A stretch of 49,035 nt of DNA from Nanobdellota archaeon (GCA_021818665.1 JAKATQ010000001.1:1-49035), one strand, 5' to 3'; counted from the stretch's first letter, positions 7,511-15,174 are shown. Notes: generated by a model from the sequence alone, not told the origin. Program-made: numbers and translations.

Positions 7511-8830
7511 TCACTTCAAAAGCACGTAGCCTACCACAGAAACGGCTAGGATCACCACGAGCCCGACTAGGAACGCCGCGGGAGAGAGGGCTATGAGGAC
7601 CAATAATAGGATGCCGACGAACATACCGAACCCGGCTCTTGTGTAATCTCTGTTCTTAAGATAATGGTAGCCGTATCCTATAGAGAAAAAGACGAACGCC
7701 GCAACAAAGGACAGCGCAGCGAGTATGATTATAGGGATGTAAACGAATACAGCACCGGGTACTATGGTTATTATGTTTGCGAATATCGTTATGAGGACCA
7801 TCGGTACTGCGGCGGTTATAAGCAGCTTTAGGTTTTCATCGTTCTTGAGGAACGAAGGCATCAGGTGGTCCCTCGACATGTCATCTAGAGTCCTGTTTGC
7901 TGTATTTATGACGGCGAACGCCATAGTCAGTATGACTATTACTGATAGGCCCACTATTATGTCTTGGAGAAGGGAGCTGAACGAACCTGACAGTATATTG
8001 GCGGTGAATATCGATATCGGTGAGAACTGTATGGACTGCACCGTCACGCCCTGGCTATTGCCGTAGACTAGAAGCTGTATCAGTGAGAATATCACTATCG
8101 CGCTGAAGAGTACGTATATCAAAGCCTTCGCGACTTTGGTCCTGTCTGTCCCTTTATAGACTATCGCAGATCCTTCGAAGCCGCCGTACATCCACAGGAA
8201 AAGCACGAGTGCAAGCGAGAACGGCGCTATTATGTACGAAGGGAAGCTTACCGAGGCAGTTGACGTATTGAATCCGTGCTGCGTCACCGCTATCGTGCCG
8301 ACGACTATCAGGAGAACGACGAACAGTATCTTGAGCGCACCCGCGAAGTTCAGGCTCTTCCTAGTTTTCTGATAGAAGAAAAGCAACCACATTACGAAGA
8401 AAACTATGTCGACTAGGGCTATGGAAATGTATATGTTAAGACCAAAGAACTGGGATATCTCGCCCACTGACGCTATGCCGGCAGCCGTGGTCGTTATAAG
8501 GAAGGACACCAGTATTAGGAAGCCGAATATGAACGAATATTCTATGTCCGAAGTCGCTTTGAGAAAATTGTATGGGTCGTGGCTATGTGTGATGGATATA
8601 TCATATATAAGCATCGCTATCATGAGCGCTATGAAGCCCGCCGCTATCACGAGATAAACCGAGAACGGGCCGCTGTAGACTAGCGACATGAATATCGGGA
8701 GTATCAGTATGCCCAGTCCGATTATCCCTGCAAGTCCGTGAAGATAAAGTTCCGAAGTCGAATGCTCATTTCTCCCCGGGGTTGCCGGCCTTGCGACTCT
8801 GCGTGGTGCCGAACGCCGTCTTTTCTGCAT
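7511..8830 (-). CDS. APC-superfamily amino acid permease
   Basis: This is a 439-residue integral membrane protein with about 12 hydrophobic helices, matching the amino acid-polyamine-organocation (APC) fold. Helix 1 carries the small-residue stretch LAGIIGLGILILP, which resembles the unwound substrate-binding segment of APC transporters. Helix 6 has LFLWMYGGFEGSA, another family signature around the substrate site. It should move amino acids or related amines across the cytoplasmic membrane; specificity is not evident. The basic N-terminus (KRRRSAPRRV) is cytoplasmic. A TATA-like box lies about 20-30 nt upstream, and the downstream secreted protein is likely cotranscribed. Confidence 0.85.
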   Translation of the reverse strand: MQKRRRSAPRRVARPATPGRNEHSTSELYLHGLAGIIGLGILILPIFMSLVYSGPFSVYLVIAAGFIALMIAMLIYDISITHSHDPYNFLKATSDIEYSFIFGFLILVSFLITTTAAGIASVGEISQFFGLNIYISIALVDIVFFVMWLLFFYQKTRKSLNFAGALKILFVVLLIVVGTIAVTQHGFNTSTASVSFPSYIIAPFSLALVLFLWMYGGFEGSAIVYKGTDRTKVAKALIYVLFSAIVIFSLIQLLVYGNSQGVTVQSIQFSPISIFTANILSGSFSSLLQDIIVGLSVIVILTMAFAVINTANRTLDDMSRDHLMPSFLKNDENLKLLITAAVPMVLITIFANIITIVPGAVFVYIPIIILAALSFVAAFVFFSIGYGYHYLKNRDYTRAGFGMFVGILLLVLIALSPAAFLVGLVVILAVSVVGYVLLK

Positions 8831-8850
8831 AAGGGTTAAAGCACAATTTA

Positions 8851-8860
8851 GTATAAATAG
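8851..8860 (-). promoter_or_regulatory. TATA-like box for the permease operon
   Basis: CTATTTATAC on the minus strand lies 21-30 nt before the permease ATG at 8830. Confidence 0.5.
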
Positions 8861-8918
8861 CTGTATTTTTGAAGTCTTTTTACGGCTGATTAGGCGTATT
8901 TTTCTGGGTCTCTTGGGC

Positions 8919-10307
8919 TCAGACGTATTTACTTTCTTTCTTACCGGCGTCTGTAAGGCCTACGAATGACGCGTTTTTTTGGAATTCCTGCAGGTTCTCC
9001 GCGTTTAGATACGTCATAGCCGACCTTAGGCCGCCGATTAGGTTATTGATTATCTTCGTCGCGCTTCCCTTGTACGGTATCAGCGTCTCGGTGCCTTCGG
9101 GCGTGTACTCTTCTATGTTGACAAGGTCCTGCATCTTGGACGATTTGTCAGCGAAAGCGTTTATCGATGCCATCCCCCTGTAAAACTTGTAATTAACGTT
9201 CGATTTCGTGACTATGCTCCCCGGGCTCTCGTCGGTTCCTGCCAGAAGTCCTCCAATCATCACCGTACCAGCCCCGGCTGCTATGGCTTTTGACAGATCT
9301 GCGGACTTTATTATCCCGCCGTCGGCCATCACCGGTACCCCATGACCGGCGCATTCCATTATGGCACTCAGCTGCGGGTAGCCGACACCGGCTACGGGTC
9401 GCGTGAGGCACGCGCCTCCCGGCCCTATGCCTATTTTTACGCAGTCCGCACCGGCCTTCTTAAGGTTCACGACACCTTCTTTTGTTGCGACATTGCCGGC
9501 TATGACCTCCACGCTGAACTTAGCCTTCACCGTCTTTACAACTTCAGCGGTTTTCTCCAGATATCCGTTTGCAACGTCTACGACTATGAAATCTGCGCCG
9601 GCCTTCAGCAGCGCCCCGGTCCTTTCGAGATAATCGTGCCCTATGCCTATAGAGCCGCCGACTATCAGTCTGCCCTGCCTGTCCTTAGCAGAAGAGCCGT
9701 AGCTTTCAGCTATCGTTATGTCTTTTGACGTTATCATGCCACAAAGTGCGCCTTCCTTGTCCACGAGGGGCAGCTTTTCTATCTTGTTTAAGAGCAGTAT
9801 CTTCTTTGCATCCTCCGAGGACACGCCCTTCTTGGCAGTAACGACGTCCCTCGTCATCATTTCTCCGACGCTCTTGTTTTCATCCGTCTCGAACTGAAAG
9901 TCGCGTTTAGTTATTATCCCGACTACTTTCCTGCCACTCACAACTGGAAAGCTGGTCACTTTCTTCTCGTCTATCAGCTCCCTTAGCTGCTTTAGCGTAT
10001 AGTCTGGCGGGACTGAGTAGGGTTTGTCTATCACCACGTTCTGCTCACGCTTTACCTTGGTTATCTCGTTAGCCTCGTCCTCTATCGTGTTGAAGCGGTG
10101 AATCACGCCGACGCCACCCATCCTAGCGAGCGTTATCGCCATGACCGCCTCTGTCACCGTGTCCATGTTGGCACTCACTATAGGGAGTGGTATCTTCAGT
10201 TTGTCCGTTAGGTAAGTCGACGTATCTGCGTCTTTCCTTGAAGAGACTCTGGAAACTCGCGGCACTAGGAGCACGTCGTCGAAAGTCAGTAACTGCTTTA
10301 TCTCCAT
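8919..10307 (-). CDS. guaB: Inosine-5'-monophosphate dehydrogenase
   Basis: It oxidises IMP to XMP with NAD+, the committed step of guanine nucleotide synthesis, in the cytoplasm. From the chosen start the protein is 462 residues and begins MEIKQLLTFDDVLLVP, the standard IMPDH N-terminus. Two CBS domains interrupt the barrel (GVIHRF... to about residue 205). The active-site loop GIGPGGACLTR carries the catalytic Cys. The glycine-rich MADGGI and YRGMAS phosphate-binding segments follow. An upstream in-frame ATG at 10409 would add 34 residues unlike the family. The internal start is preferred because ATTTAAT lies about 28-38 nt before it. It is divergent from the transposase fragment. Confidence 0.95.
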   Translation of the reverse strand: MEIKQLLTFDDVLLVPRVSRVSSRKDADTSTYLTDKLKIPLPIVSANMDTVTEAVMAITLARMGGVGVIHRFNTIEDEANEITKVKREQNVVIDKPYSVPPDYTLKQLRELIDEKKVTSFPVVSGRKVVGIITKRDFQFETDENKSVGEMMTRDVVTAKKGVSSEDAKKILLLNKIEKLPLVDKEGALCGMITSKDITIAESYGSSAKDRQGRLIVGGSIGIGHDYLERTGALLKAGADFIVVDVANGYLEKTAEVVKTVKAKFSVEVIAGNVATKEGVVNLKKAGADCVKIGIGPGGACLTRPVAGVGYPQLSAIMECAGHGVPVMADGGIIKSADLSKAIAAGAGTVMIGGLLAGTDESPGSIVTKSNVNYKFYRGMASINAFADKSSKMQDLVNIEEYTPEGTETLIPYKGSATKIINNLIGGLRSAMTYLNAENLQEFQKNASFVGLTDAGKKESKYV

Positions 10308-10332
10308 AAAAGCCAAATTCTTTACGTATTTA

Positions 10333-10345
10333 GGCATTAAATAGT
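10333..10345 (-). promoter_or_regulatory. TATA-like box supporting the short guaB start
   Basis: ACTATTTAATGCC on the minus strand lies 26-38 nt upstream of the ATG at 10307. It falls inside the reading frame of the longer alternative start, which argues against that longer form. Confidence 0.45.
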
Positions 10346-10444
10346 TTGCCACGCGATGAGGCTGTTGCATAATTCGATTGCGGACAGCCTGCGATAAGCG
10401 ATAAATCAAACAAATGCTTCCTATTCTGCATTAGGAAACACAAA

Positions 10445-10451
10445 AAAGGAG
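10445..10451 (+). promoter_or_regulatory. Strong Shine-Dalgarno sequence before the transposase fragment
   Basis: AAGGAGG lies about 6 nt before the ATG at 10458. Most genes in this window instead have a TATA box close to the start and no such site, so this gene probably came with its own translation signals. Confidence 0.6.
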
Positions 10452-10457
10452 GCATTT

Positions 10458-10727
10458 ATGAATAAGAAGACAGTGAAAGGATTTAAAGATTTAGTACAGA
10501 GAAAACTGCAGTTTGTTATAGATGAAATGAAGAAAGTCGTGGGAGACAGTGTGATAGAGCTGCTGCGGATGAACAAAGAAAAGAGGGGAAACCCCTTTGT
10601 CTATTCTGAGACGGAAATAGTCAATGCCAGTGCTTTTAGGTTCCTTATAAAACAGAGACTGCGGCAAACAAATGTCTTAGTGAAGAATCTTGCGCATGAA
10701 AGCGCTTATATTCGACTGCCGCTGTAA
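10458..10727 (+). pseudogene. Truncated IS5-like transposase, N-terminal fragment
   Basis: The 89-residue product matches by eye the N-terminal DNA-binding part of archaeal IS5-type transposases. The features are LLRMNKEKRGNPFVYSE, then a hydrophobic helix, then LIKQRLRQTNVLVKNLA, corresponding to the family pattern MNKGKxGxPYxYPxSF...YRQTEGxVR. Nothing of the DDE catalytic domain follows; the frame stops at 10725-10727, 13 nt before tRNA-Ala. It carries a strong Shine-Dalgarno AGGAGG, which is rare among the genes here. It could be a dead remnant or a small retained DNA-binding protein. No terminal inverted repeats were found around it. Confidence 0.5.
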
Positions 10728-10740
10728 AATAGTGATTCGT

Positions 10741-10827
10741 GGGCCGATGGCGCAATTGGCAACGCGCTCCCCTTGCAAGGGTTTCCTGGAACGGGAGAGA
10801 CTGAGGGTCCGAGCCCCTCTCGGTCCA
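10741..10827 (+). tRNA. tRNA-Ala (TGC), with a probable 14-nt intron
   Basis: The acceptor GGGCCGA pairs with TCGGTCC, with discriminator A and no encoded CCA. Read without an intron, the anticodon stem has only three pairs and the variable loop is far too long. Removing 10778-10791, after position 37, restores a five-pair stem (CTCCC with GGGAG), the loop CTTGCAC with anticodon TGC, and a normal 73-nt tRNA. The T-arm is GAGGG-TCCGAGC-CCCTC, with C instead of the near-universal T at position 55. The D-stem has one C-A mismatch at 13-22. Confidence 0.85.
10778..10791 (+). other. Predicted tRNA-Ala intron at the canonical 37/38 position
   Basis: Fourteen bases between A37 and C38 must be removed to form the anticodon stem. 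The exact boundaries could shift by one base. The bulge-helix-bulge is imperfect by hand: three of four central pairs can be drawn. The substrate-specific enzyme is encoded at 19045-19563. Confidence 0.6.
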
Positions 10828-10834
10828 TTTGTTT

Positions 10835-11103
10835 TCACTTGGAGTTCTGCAGCGACATTATCAGAAGCCCGTACTTTTCCATCGTCTTTTCGGCCAGAAT
10901 TTTATGCTCTTTATATGTACCGCATATGGTCATCTTGCGCTTTATTAAACGCCTGTGTACTGCTTCATGCGCGGATTCCATTCCATCATAAATGCATAAC
11001 TCCGGGGTTTGCACCTAAAAACATCGAGTTTTATCTCGAACATCTTCTTTCCGCTGAGGACGGCATTAAAGTGTTTTGGCCACGCTTTTTTCTCTATCTG
11101 CAT
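10835..11103 (-). pseudogene. ASCH/DUF3850-like small protein, interrupted by a single-base frameshift
   Basis: An ATG at 11101-11103 opens a frame that reads MQIEKKAWPKHFNAVLSGKK, then MFEIKLDVFRCKP and EWNPRMKQYTG, and stops two codons later. Inserting one base near 10951 (after GGC) continues as an Arg codon and LIKRKMTICGTYKEHKILAE, then MEKYGLLIMSLQ, and gives exactly 90 codons. This matches by eye the DUF3850/ASCH-like pattern: W..F..il.GkK.fEiRl.DF.c..GD....EW.p....YTGR.i.k.V...........yG..i.s. These small folds bind RNA or nucleotides. The base is either lost in this genome (pseudogene), a sequencing error, or recoded. A TATA-like TTTAAATATATTT lies 17-30 nt upstream. Confidence 0.6.
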
Positions 11104-11119
11104 GCCGTTCGGAAGCCGC

Positions 11120-11133
11120 AAATATATTTAAAC
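11120..11133 (-). promoter_or_regulatory. TATA-like box, AT-rich and possibly bidirectional
   Basis: GTTTAAATATATTT reads toward the ASCH-like gene at the right distance (17-30 nt). The same AT-rich stretch lies 35-48 nt upstream of the plus-strand membrane protein, which also has TTAAAAC about 20-27 nt before its ATG. Confidence 0.45.
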
Positions 11134-11167
11134 AATGCGGAACCTTAAAACACGTGTTTAAAATTTT

Positions 11168-11440
11168 ATGTACATGCCCCTTTTTGGAAGAAGACTTAGG
11201 AGAATAACGGCGGAACTGATAGCTTCAGCGGTGATAGTGTCTTTCTTGGAAGAATTCGCACTGATATATTTTGGACTTTTATCAATAACCGGTCTACCTG
11301 ATTTTCTGGCCATAAGTGTCATACTATCAGTAATAGAACTTGTGCTGATGTTCATGATTGAAGAATTCCTGATAGCGGCAAAGCACGAAGTGAGGCGACG
11401 TATGAATAGACAGAGTTCCCTCAGCAGACACCTGAAGTGA
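11168..11440 (+). CDS. Small membrane protein, unknown function
   Basis: This 90-residue product has two clear hydrophobic helices: about residues 14-38 (AELIASAVIVSFLEEFALIYFG) and about 45-72 (FLAISVILSVIELVLMFMIEEFL). Both ends are basic (GRRLRRI; KHEVRRRMNRQ). No family is recognised. A second in-frame ATG is at 11174. The opposite strand also has a shorter open frame, but the helix pattern and basic flanks favour this one. It converges with the secreted protein gene that follows. Confidence 0.6.
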   Translation: MYMPLFGRRLRRITAELIASAVIVSFLEEFALIYFGLLSITGLPDFLAISVILSVIELVLMFMIEEFLIAAKHEVRRRMNRQSSLSRHLK

Positions 11441-11448
11441 CCGGCGGC

Positions 11449-12327
11449 TCAGCTGCTTGAAAATACTCCATCGGGAGGCAGCGATGTTATGCTAGTCTGT
11501 GACGGTGTTTGTCCGATAGTGGCTGTAACAGAGTATGATATAGTCAGGTAGGTGCCGTTCTCGTCCCTAGTGGTAGATACCGATGCTTGTATCGGCAGTC
11601 CAAAAACATTGGAAAAGCAGATGGAACCTGATCCTGACCGGAATCTTATGTCGAAAAGTGAGCAGCTCTGCCCGTTTATTGTCTCTGTGCCCATGAAAGT
11701 CGTCGGTGTGCTGGAGTTTATAGAGATGTTGGTGATCCCAAAGGTAAGTGCAGGGAACATATTCGATCCGAGTGCTACACGACGATTGAAAGTCTGACCG
11801 GGAAGGTAGTTGCAATATTCGATGTTGATATTGGCACTGTGATTCGCGAAGGCATCGCCATTAGAACATGATATATCTCCAGTACCATTGAATATCGAAG
11901 TTGCGTGGAAGTTGCCTGGTATGGAAGAGAGGTTGGGTGGAGCACCCTCGACAGGTGAAAAACGGAAAAGTGCCGCTATCTCCGAAAACGGCACAGCCAG
12001 CGCATATCTAGACAAGTTGCCATATACTGCGAATGAGATACTGCTGTTAATTCTTTCATTTATTTGAGTCGGCGCGCCGGAGGAGTTCGATGCTGTGTCG
12101 TTGAGCCTTAGGCTGTCAGCGTAAGTAATATTTATTGCATTCTGCTGTATCGATAAATTCTGCGCTGTCTGCATGACCTGCTGCCCGTTGATGTCCGCTT
12201 GGAAAGCCGAGCTGACGATTTGCGTATTCTGGCCGTGCTGCAAGTTAAGCACACCGGAGCCGTATACTGCTATGATCGCTACCGCAACAGCTATTATCAC
12301 TATGGCGGCTAAAAGCTTAGACTCCAT
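11449..12327 (-). CDS. Secreted protein with conserved cysteines, paralogue of the product at 45477-46409
   Basis: From the preferred start the protein is 292 residues and begins MESKLLAAIVIIAVAVAIIA, a signal anchor. A long Ser/Thr/Asn-rich extracellular part with many sequons follows. Its C-terminal part contains CSLFDIRF...GSICFSNVFGLPIQ. This shares the arrangement CSL-x(about 15-20)-G-x-ICFSNxxGxP with the product of 45477-46409, and both have two further cysteines upstream, suggesting a common disulfide-stabilised domain. A longer start at 12417 adds 30 basic residues and lacks a nearby promoter. The shorter start has CTATTTAAAT 21-30 nt upstream. Function is unknown. Confidence 0.75.
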   Translation of the reverse strand: MESKLLAAIVIIAVAVAIIAVYGSGVLNLQHGQNTQIVSSAFQADINGQQVMQTAQNLSIQQNAINITYADSLRLNDTASNSSGAPTQINERINSSISFAVYGNLSRYALAVPFSEIAALFRFSPVEGAPPNLSSIPGNFHATSIFNGTGDISCSNGDAFANHSANINIEYCNYLPGQTFNRRVALGSNMFPALTFGITNISINSSTPTTFMGTETINGQSCSLFDIRFRSGSGSICFSNVFGLPIQASVSTTRDENGTYLTISYSVTATIGQTPSQTSITSLPPDGVFSSS

Positions 12328-12347
12328 AATCAACGAATGCGATAATG

Positions 12348-12357
12348 ATTTAAATAG
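12348..12357 (-). promoter_or_regulatory. TATA-like box for the secreted protein
   Basis: CTATTTAAAT on the minus strand lies 21-30 nt before the ATG at 12327 and fixes the shorter start. Confidence 0.5.
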
Positions 12358-12490
12358 GTATCTAAGCGGCCGGCGTCTCCGAAAGATTAGATAAAAGCTG
12401 CAACGGTTCGAATGCAAAGGCCATCATCTCCTTTTGTAGAATGTCAATAGTAAGATAAGAACCTATTAGGCATCTTGTAAAGACAGTACT

Positions 12491-12766
12491 TTATTCACTA
12501 TCTTTACGTCTAGAGACGAGAAACCAAAAGCTCTTATAATACGGAAAGTCGCTAGGTTCGGGACCTCCGCCAAGACCAGCTGCTCGAAACAGTATATTGG
12601 AAGGATCGTATATCTGGTAATAATTGTGTACAAACGCTCTCTTCAATTGATTTAGAACGCATTTTACAAATAAGAACTGATTTTTAAGAAGTCCCTGATT
12701 AGCCCGTATGAATAGAACGGGAGAAGCTTGATTTGACAAACATGAATCTGATTCTGCTATAGCCAT
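12491..12766 (-). CDS. Possible small hypothetical protein in a gene-poor stretch
   Basis: The stretch from 12358 to 12881 has no recognised gene. This 91-codon frame is the only sizeable one. It contains GLGGGPEPSDFPYYKSFWFL near the C-terminus and an aromatic, basic middle, and is not obviously shadow sequence because the other strand is unassigned. There is no convincing promoter or family. It may be chance, a fragment, or the tail of a decayed gene. Confidence 0.25.
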   Translation of the reverse strand: MAIAESDSCLSNQASPVLFIRANQGLLKNQFLFVKCVLNQLKRAFVHNYYQIYDPSNILFRAAGLGGGPEPSDFPYYKSFWFLVSRRKDSE

Positions 12767-12881
12767 GCAATCCTTAGGATTCAGCGAGCGCGTTTCAACG
12801 TCAAAACGTTTCTCCTATCATGTTGATTCATTTGTTATAGAGATAATTATTTGTAAGAGACGCTTGCAGTTGGATAAAAAT

Positions 12882-12955
12882 TGGGCCGGCTGAGATTTGG
12901 ACTCAGGACCTTTCGATTATCAGTCGAACGCTCCACCGGGCTAAGCTACCGGCCC
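12882..12955 (-). tRNA. tRNA-Ile (GAT)
   Basis: The acceptor GGGCCGG pairs with CCGGCCC, with discriminator A and no CCA. The anticodon stem-loop TTCGA-CTGATAA-TCGAA carries GAT, and no intron is needed. The T-arm CTGAG-TCCAAAT-CTCAG has C at position 55, like the tRNA-Ala gene and unlike tRNA-Asn and tRNA-Met here. Confidence 0.95.
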
Positions 12956-13023
12956 ACAATTAGCAGAATAGTGCGGGGCTTATATAAATCCTATACATTA
13001 GGTACACCATCTCCGGTGGTATG

Positions 13024-13038
13024 AGTTAAATATAATAT
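13024..13038 (+). promoter_or_regulatory. TATA-like box for the metallopeptidase
   Basis: AGTTAAATATAATAT lies 18-32 nt before the ATG at 13056. Confidence 0.5.
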
Positions 13039-13055
13039 CTCCCCTCTAAGATTAC

Positions 13056-14507
13056 ATGGGTGGAGTAGAACTTACGATGGACGATCTTGTTGGAACCGCC
13101 GTAAAAAACGATGTTAAACGGCTAGAGGAGATACTTACGGAGGAAAATCTGACTGAATACTCTGCGGTAAGGCGCCTTAAACGTGCCATGTCCTATCTAG
13201 ATTATAACAATGCGTCGCGATTGTACGGAGAAAACGGCATTAAGCGTTTCTACGATTATGCGCTGGCAAATCCGACGGAAGGACCGGACGGGATTGAAAA
13301 TCTTGATCACGATGTCATTAACGAAAAAACGCGCACTTTTAAGAAGATTTTGTGGGGAGCCGCAGGATGGCTTGCTTACCCCGCAAAAATATTCTCAAAG
13401 GTCTACGACTTCGTCCTAAGAAAGACCGATAGCCACCTCTTTTCGTATGCTGTCGCAGGATTTTCTCTTTACGAAACACTATATTTATCCAGCACGACCG
13501 GATTTACTGCGCTGGCCTCTTACGAATACGGTCTGCCTTTCATATCAAATCTCAGTACATTCGTATCTGCAACTTTGCCGATTGCGCTGTTATTTGGTGC
13601 TGGAGAGGGGTTGGGTTGTGCCGGCTTTCTTCTAGGGAACGTCTCTGTACAACGCCGGCTCTACAATCCGTCGAATATCAGCACTGAGGAGATAGAAACG
13701 GATGTCAGAAGTCTATCTATAGATTTTATGGACATATGGCGAAAATACGACGATTTACTTTCAAAGGACCGTGGGAAAGCGGTTGGTCTGCAGAAGCTAG
13801 ATGCTGTCTACAGCATGGTGACTTCTAATATAAGTGATATAGACATGCCCAAGAAGGACTTTGTGGCGCACGAAGCCGCGATACTCCCTGCGATACAAAT
13901 GGCACTTGGTAAAAAAGTTTACGGCCGTAGCATAATACATCACTGTCCATCAGAGATAGGCGGAATTACACTTATGATACCCTCCGTAATAATGGGAAAA
14001 TTCTCTAGAAAACATGCGTATGGGCCGGTCTTTCTTAACAAGAAAAGGGCGAACCTCATGCCTAACTACGATTTTGCTTTAGCTCACGAATTCGCGCACG
14101 CTGCGGGGGCGGCTTCCGAACCCCTCGCGAACGTATATGCGTTGCGTGCCTTGGAGGAGATGGACAAAGAGTTCCCGTTGAATGGGTATGATCTTTACGT
14201 AGCCATAAATAAACTGTGCTTCGCTGCCGGGGCGCTACGGGAAAGATTCAATAACGAATCTGAGTTTTTCGTGAGACTCAAGGAACTCGGTGCCCCGAAG
14301 TTCTTGAAACAAACATTCAGAAGGGATTTTGACGGGATAACAGCGCCTACGCCCCCAATGTCTGACTTGTGCCAAAAAACCGCCGAATCGCGGTTTGCGG
14401 GCTTGTATATAGTGAACTCTTACATTGCATCTAAACTGGTAGAGCGCGGGAAGATAAAACTCCGTTCCGAAAGCCGGGACTCTAGCGCTTTAGAGCGCCG
14501 CCTATGA
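13056..14507 (+). CDS. Membrane-associated zinc metallopeptidase, DUF3810-like
   Basis: This 483-residue protein has a zinc-peptidase signature at 344-348 (HEFAH), followed by G351, E355 and A358-N359. The spacing HExxH-x2-G-x3-E-x2-AN is that of the DUF3810 family of gluzincin-like membrane proteases, with the Glu as third ligand. The N-terminal ~125 residues are charged and cytoplasm-like. Hydrophobic segments at about 130-150 and 165-198 form a membrane hairpin. The peptidase domain follows. Family and motif are read from the sequence; the substrate is unknown. Its 3' end overlaps the convergent PAP2 gene by 26 nt. Confidence 0.7.
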   Translation: MGGVELTMDDLVGTAVKNDVKRLEEILTEENLTEYSAVRRLKRAMSYLDYNNASRLYGENGIKRFYDYALANPTEGPDGIENLDHDVINEKTRTFKKILWGAAGWLAYPAKIFSKVYDFVLRKTDSHLFSYAVAGFSLYETLYLSSTTGFTALASYEYGLPFISNLSTFVSATLPIALLFGAGEGLGCAGFLLGNVSVQRRLYNPSNISTEEIETDVRSLSIDFMDIWRKYDDLLSKDRGKAVGLQKLDAVYSMVTSNISDIDMPKKDFVAHEAAILPAIQMALGKKVYGRSIIHHCPSEIGGITLMIPSVIMGKFSRKHAYGPVFLNKKRANLMPNYDFALAHEFAHAAGAASEPLANVYALRALEEMDKEFPLNGYDLYVAINKLCFAAGALRERFNNESEFFVRLKELGAPKFLKQTFRRDFDGITAPTPPMSDLCQKTAESRFAGLYIVNSYIASKLVERGKIKLRSESRDSSALERRL

Positions 14508-15174
14508 CTTTCAGAGTCTTCGAATAAGGTTTCTCTACTAACCGATAAACCATTTCGAACGCCTTCGAATCATGAATGGCCCAAAAAACTAGGGCGGCTA
14601 TGCCTGCACTCAAAAATGCGCCTGCTAGTACGTCTGTCGGATAGTGTACGCCGACATATACACGTGAATAGCATACAAGGAGCGCTTCGGCAAGAAGAGG
14701 CGCCCATATCCAGTAGCGTTTTCTTAGCATCATAAAGACGGTCGCGGCTCCGCCAATGACAATTATGGCGTGGCCGGACGGGAACGAGGAGTCCGTATCT
14801 GGCGGCCCAGGCATAAGATTCACCGCGCCCTGTACTGTATAGAACGGCCGCTCTCTGAAATATACGGTTTTCATCGACAAGCCTATTGCTATCAGTATTA
14901 TGAACACTACTACGAGCATCAGCGCCGCTTTCTTTTCTCTCTCCTTACCGAATATCCACAGGATGGCGACGACTGGGATCCAAAAGTATTCACGGCCGTA
15001 TAGCGATAGGGCCACGAAAAACCCGTTCAAAGCTGGCATATTGAACGTCTGATTTATCGCAATAAATGCAGAGACGTCCCACGACGAGACAAACCCGAAA
15101 TAAACCAATATAAACACAAGTGCGAACGCCGCTATCAAAGCAAATCCCAAGAACAATGCTCTGTTTTTGGCCAT
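14482..15174 (-). CDS. PAP2-family membrane phosphatase
   Basis: This is an integral membrane acid phosphatase of the PAP2 superfamily, probably acting on polyprenyl or lipid phosphates at the outer membrane face. The three signature motifs are in order: KTVYFRERP (KxxxxxxRP), FPSGHA (PSGH) and SRVYVGVHYPTD (SRxxxxxHxxxD). About six hydrophobic helices surround them. The start at 15174 (MAKNRALFLG, 230 residues) is preferred over 15189 because ATTTAAAT lies 21-28 nt upstream of it. In archaea such enzymes recycle the dolichyl-phosphate carrier or remodel lipids; which one applies here is inference. Confidence 0.85.
   Translation of the reverse strand: MAKNRALFLGFALIAAFALVFILVYFGFVSSWDVSAFIAINQTFNMPALNGFFVALSLYGREYFWIPVVAILWIFGKEREKKAALMLVVVFIILIAIGLSMKTVYFRERPFYTVQGAVNLMPGPPDTDSSFPSGHAIIVIGGAATVFMMLRKRYWIWAPLLAEALLVCYSRVYVGVHYPTDVLAGAFLSAGIAALVFWAIHDSKAFEMVYRLVEKPYSKTLKVIGGALKR

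Noticed and set aside
10741..10827. A class II (long variable arm) tRNA instead of an intron
   Set aside because: The extra sequence does not form a proper variable stem, tRNA-Ala is class I, and removal at 37/38 restores the anticodon stem exactly.
10690..11148. 152-codon plus-strand frame after the transposase fragment
   Set aside because: It runs through the tRNA-Ala gene and is antisense to the better supported ASCH-like gene.
11158..11355. Minus-strand 65-codon frame opposite the two-helix membrane protein
   Set aside because: The plus-strand product has clear paired membrane helices with basic flanks and promoter elements; the minus frame has neither.
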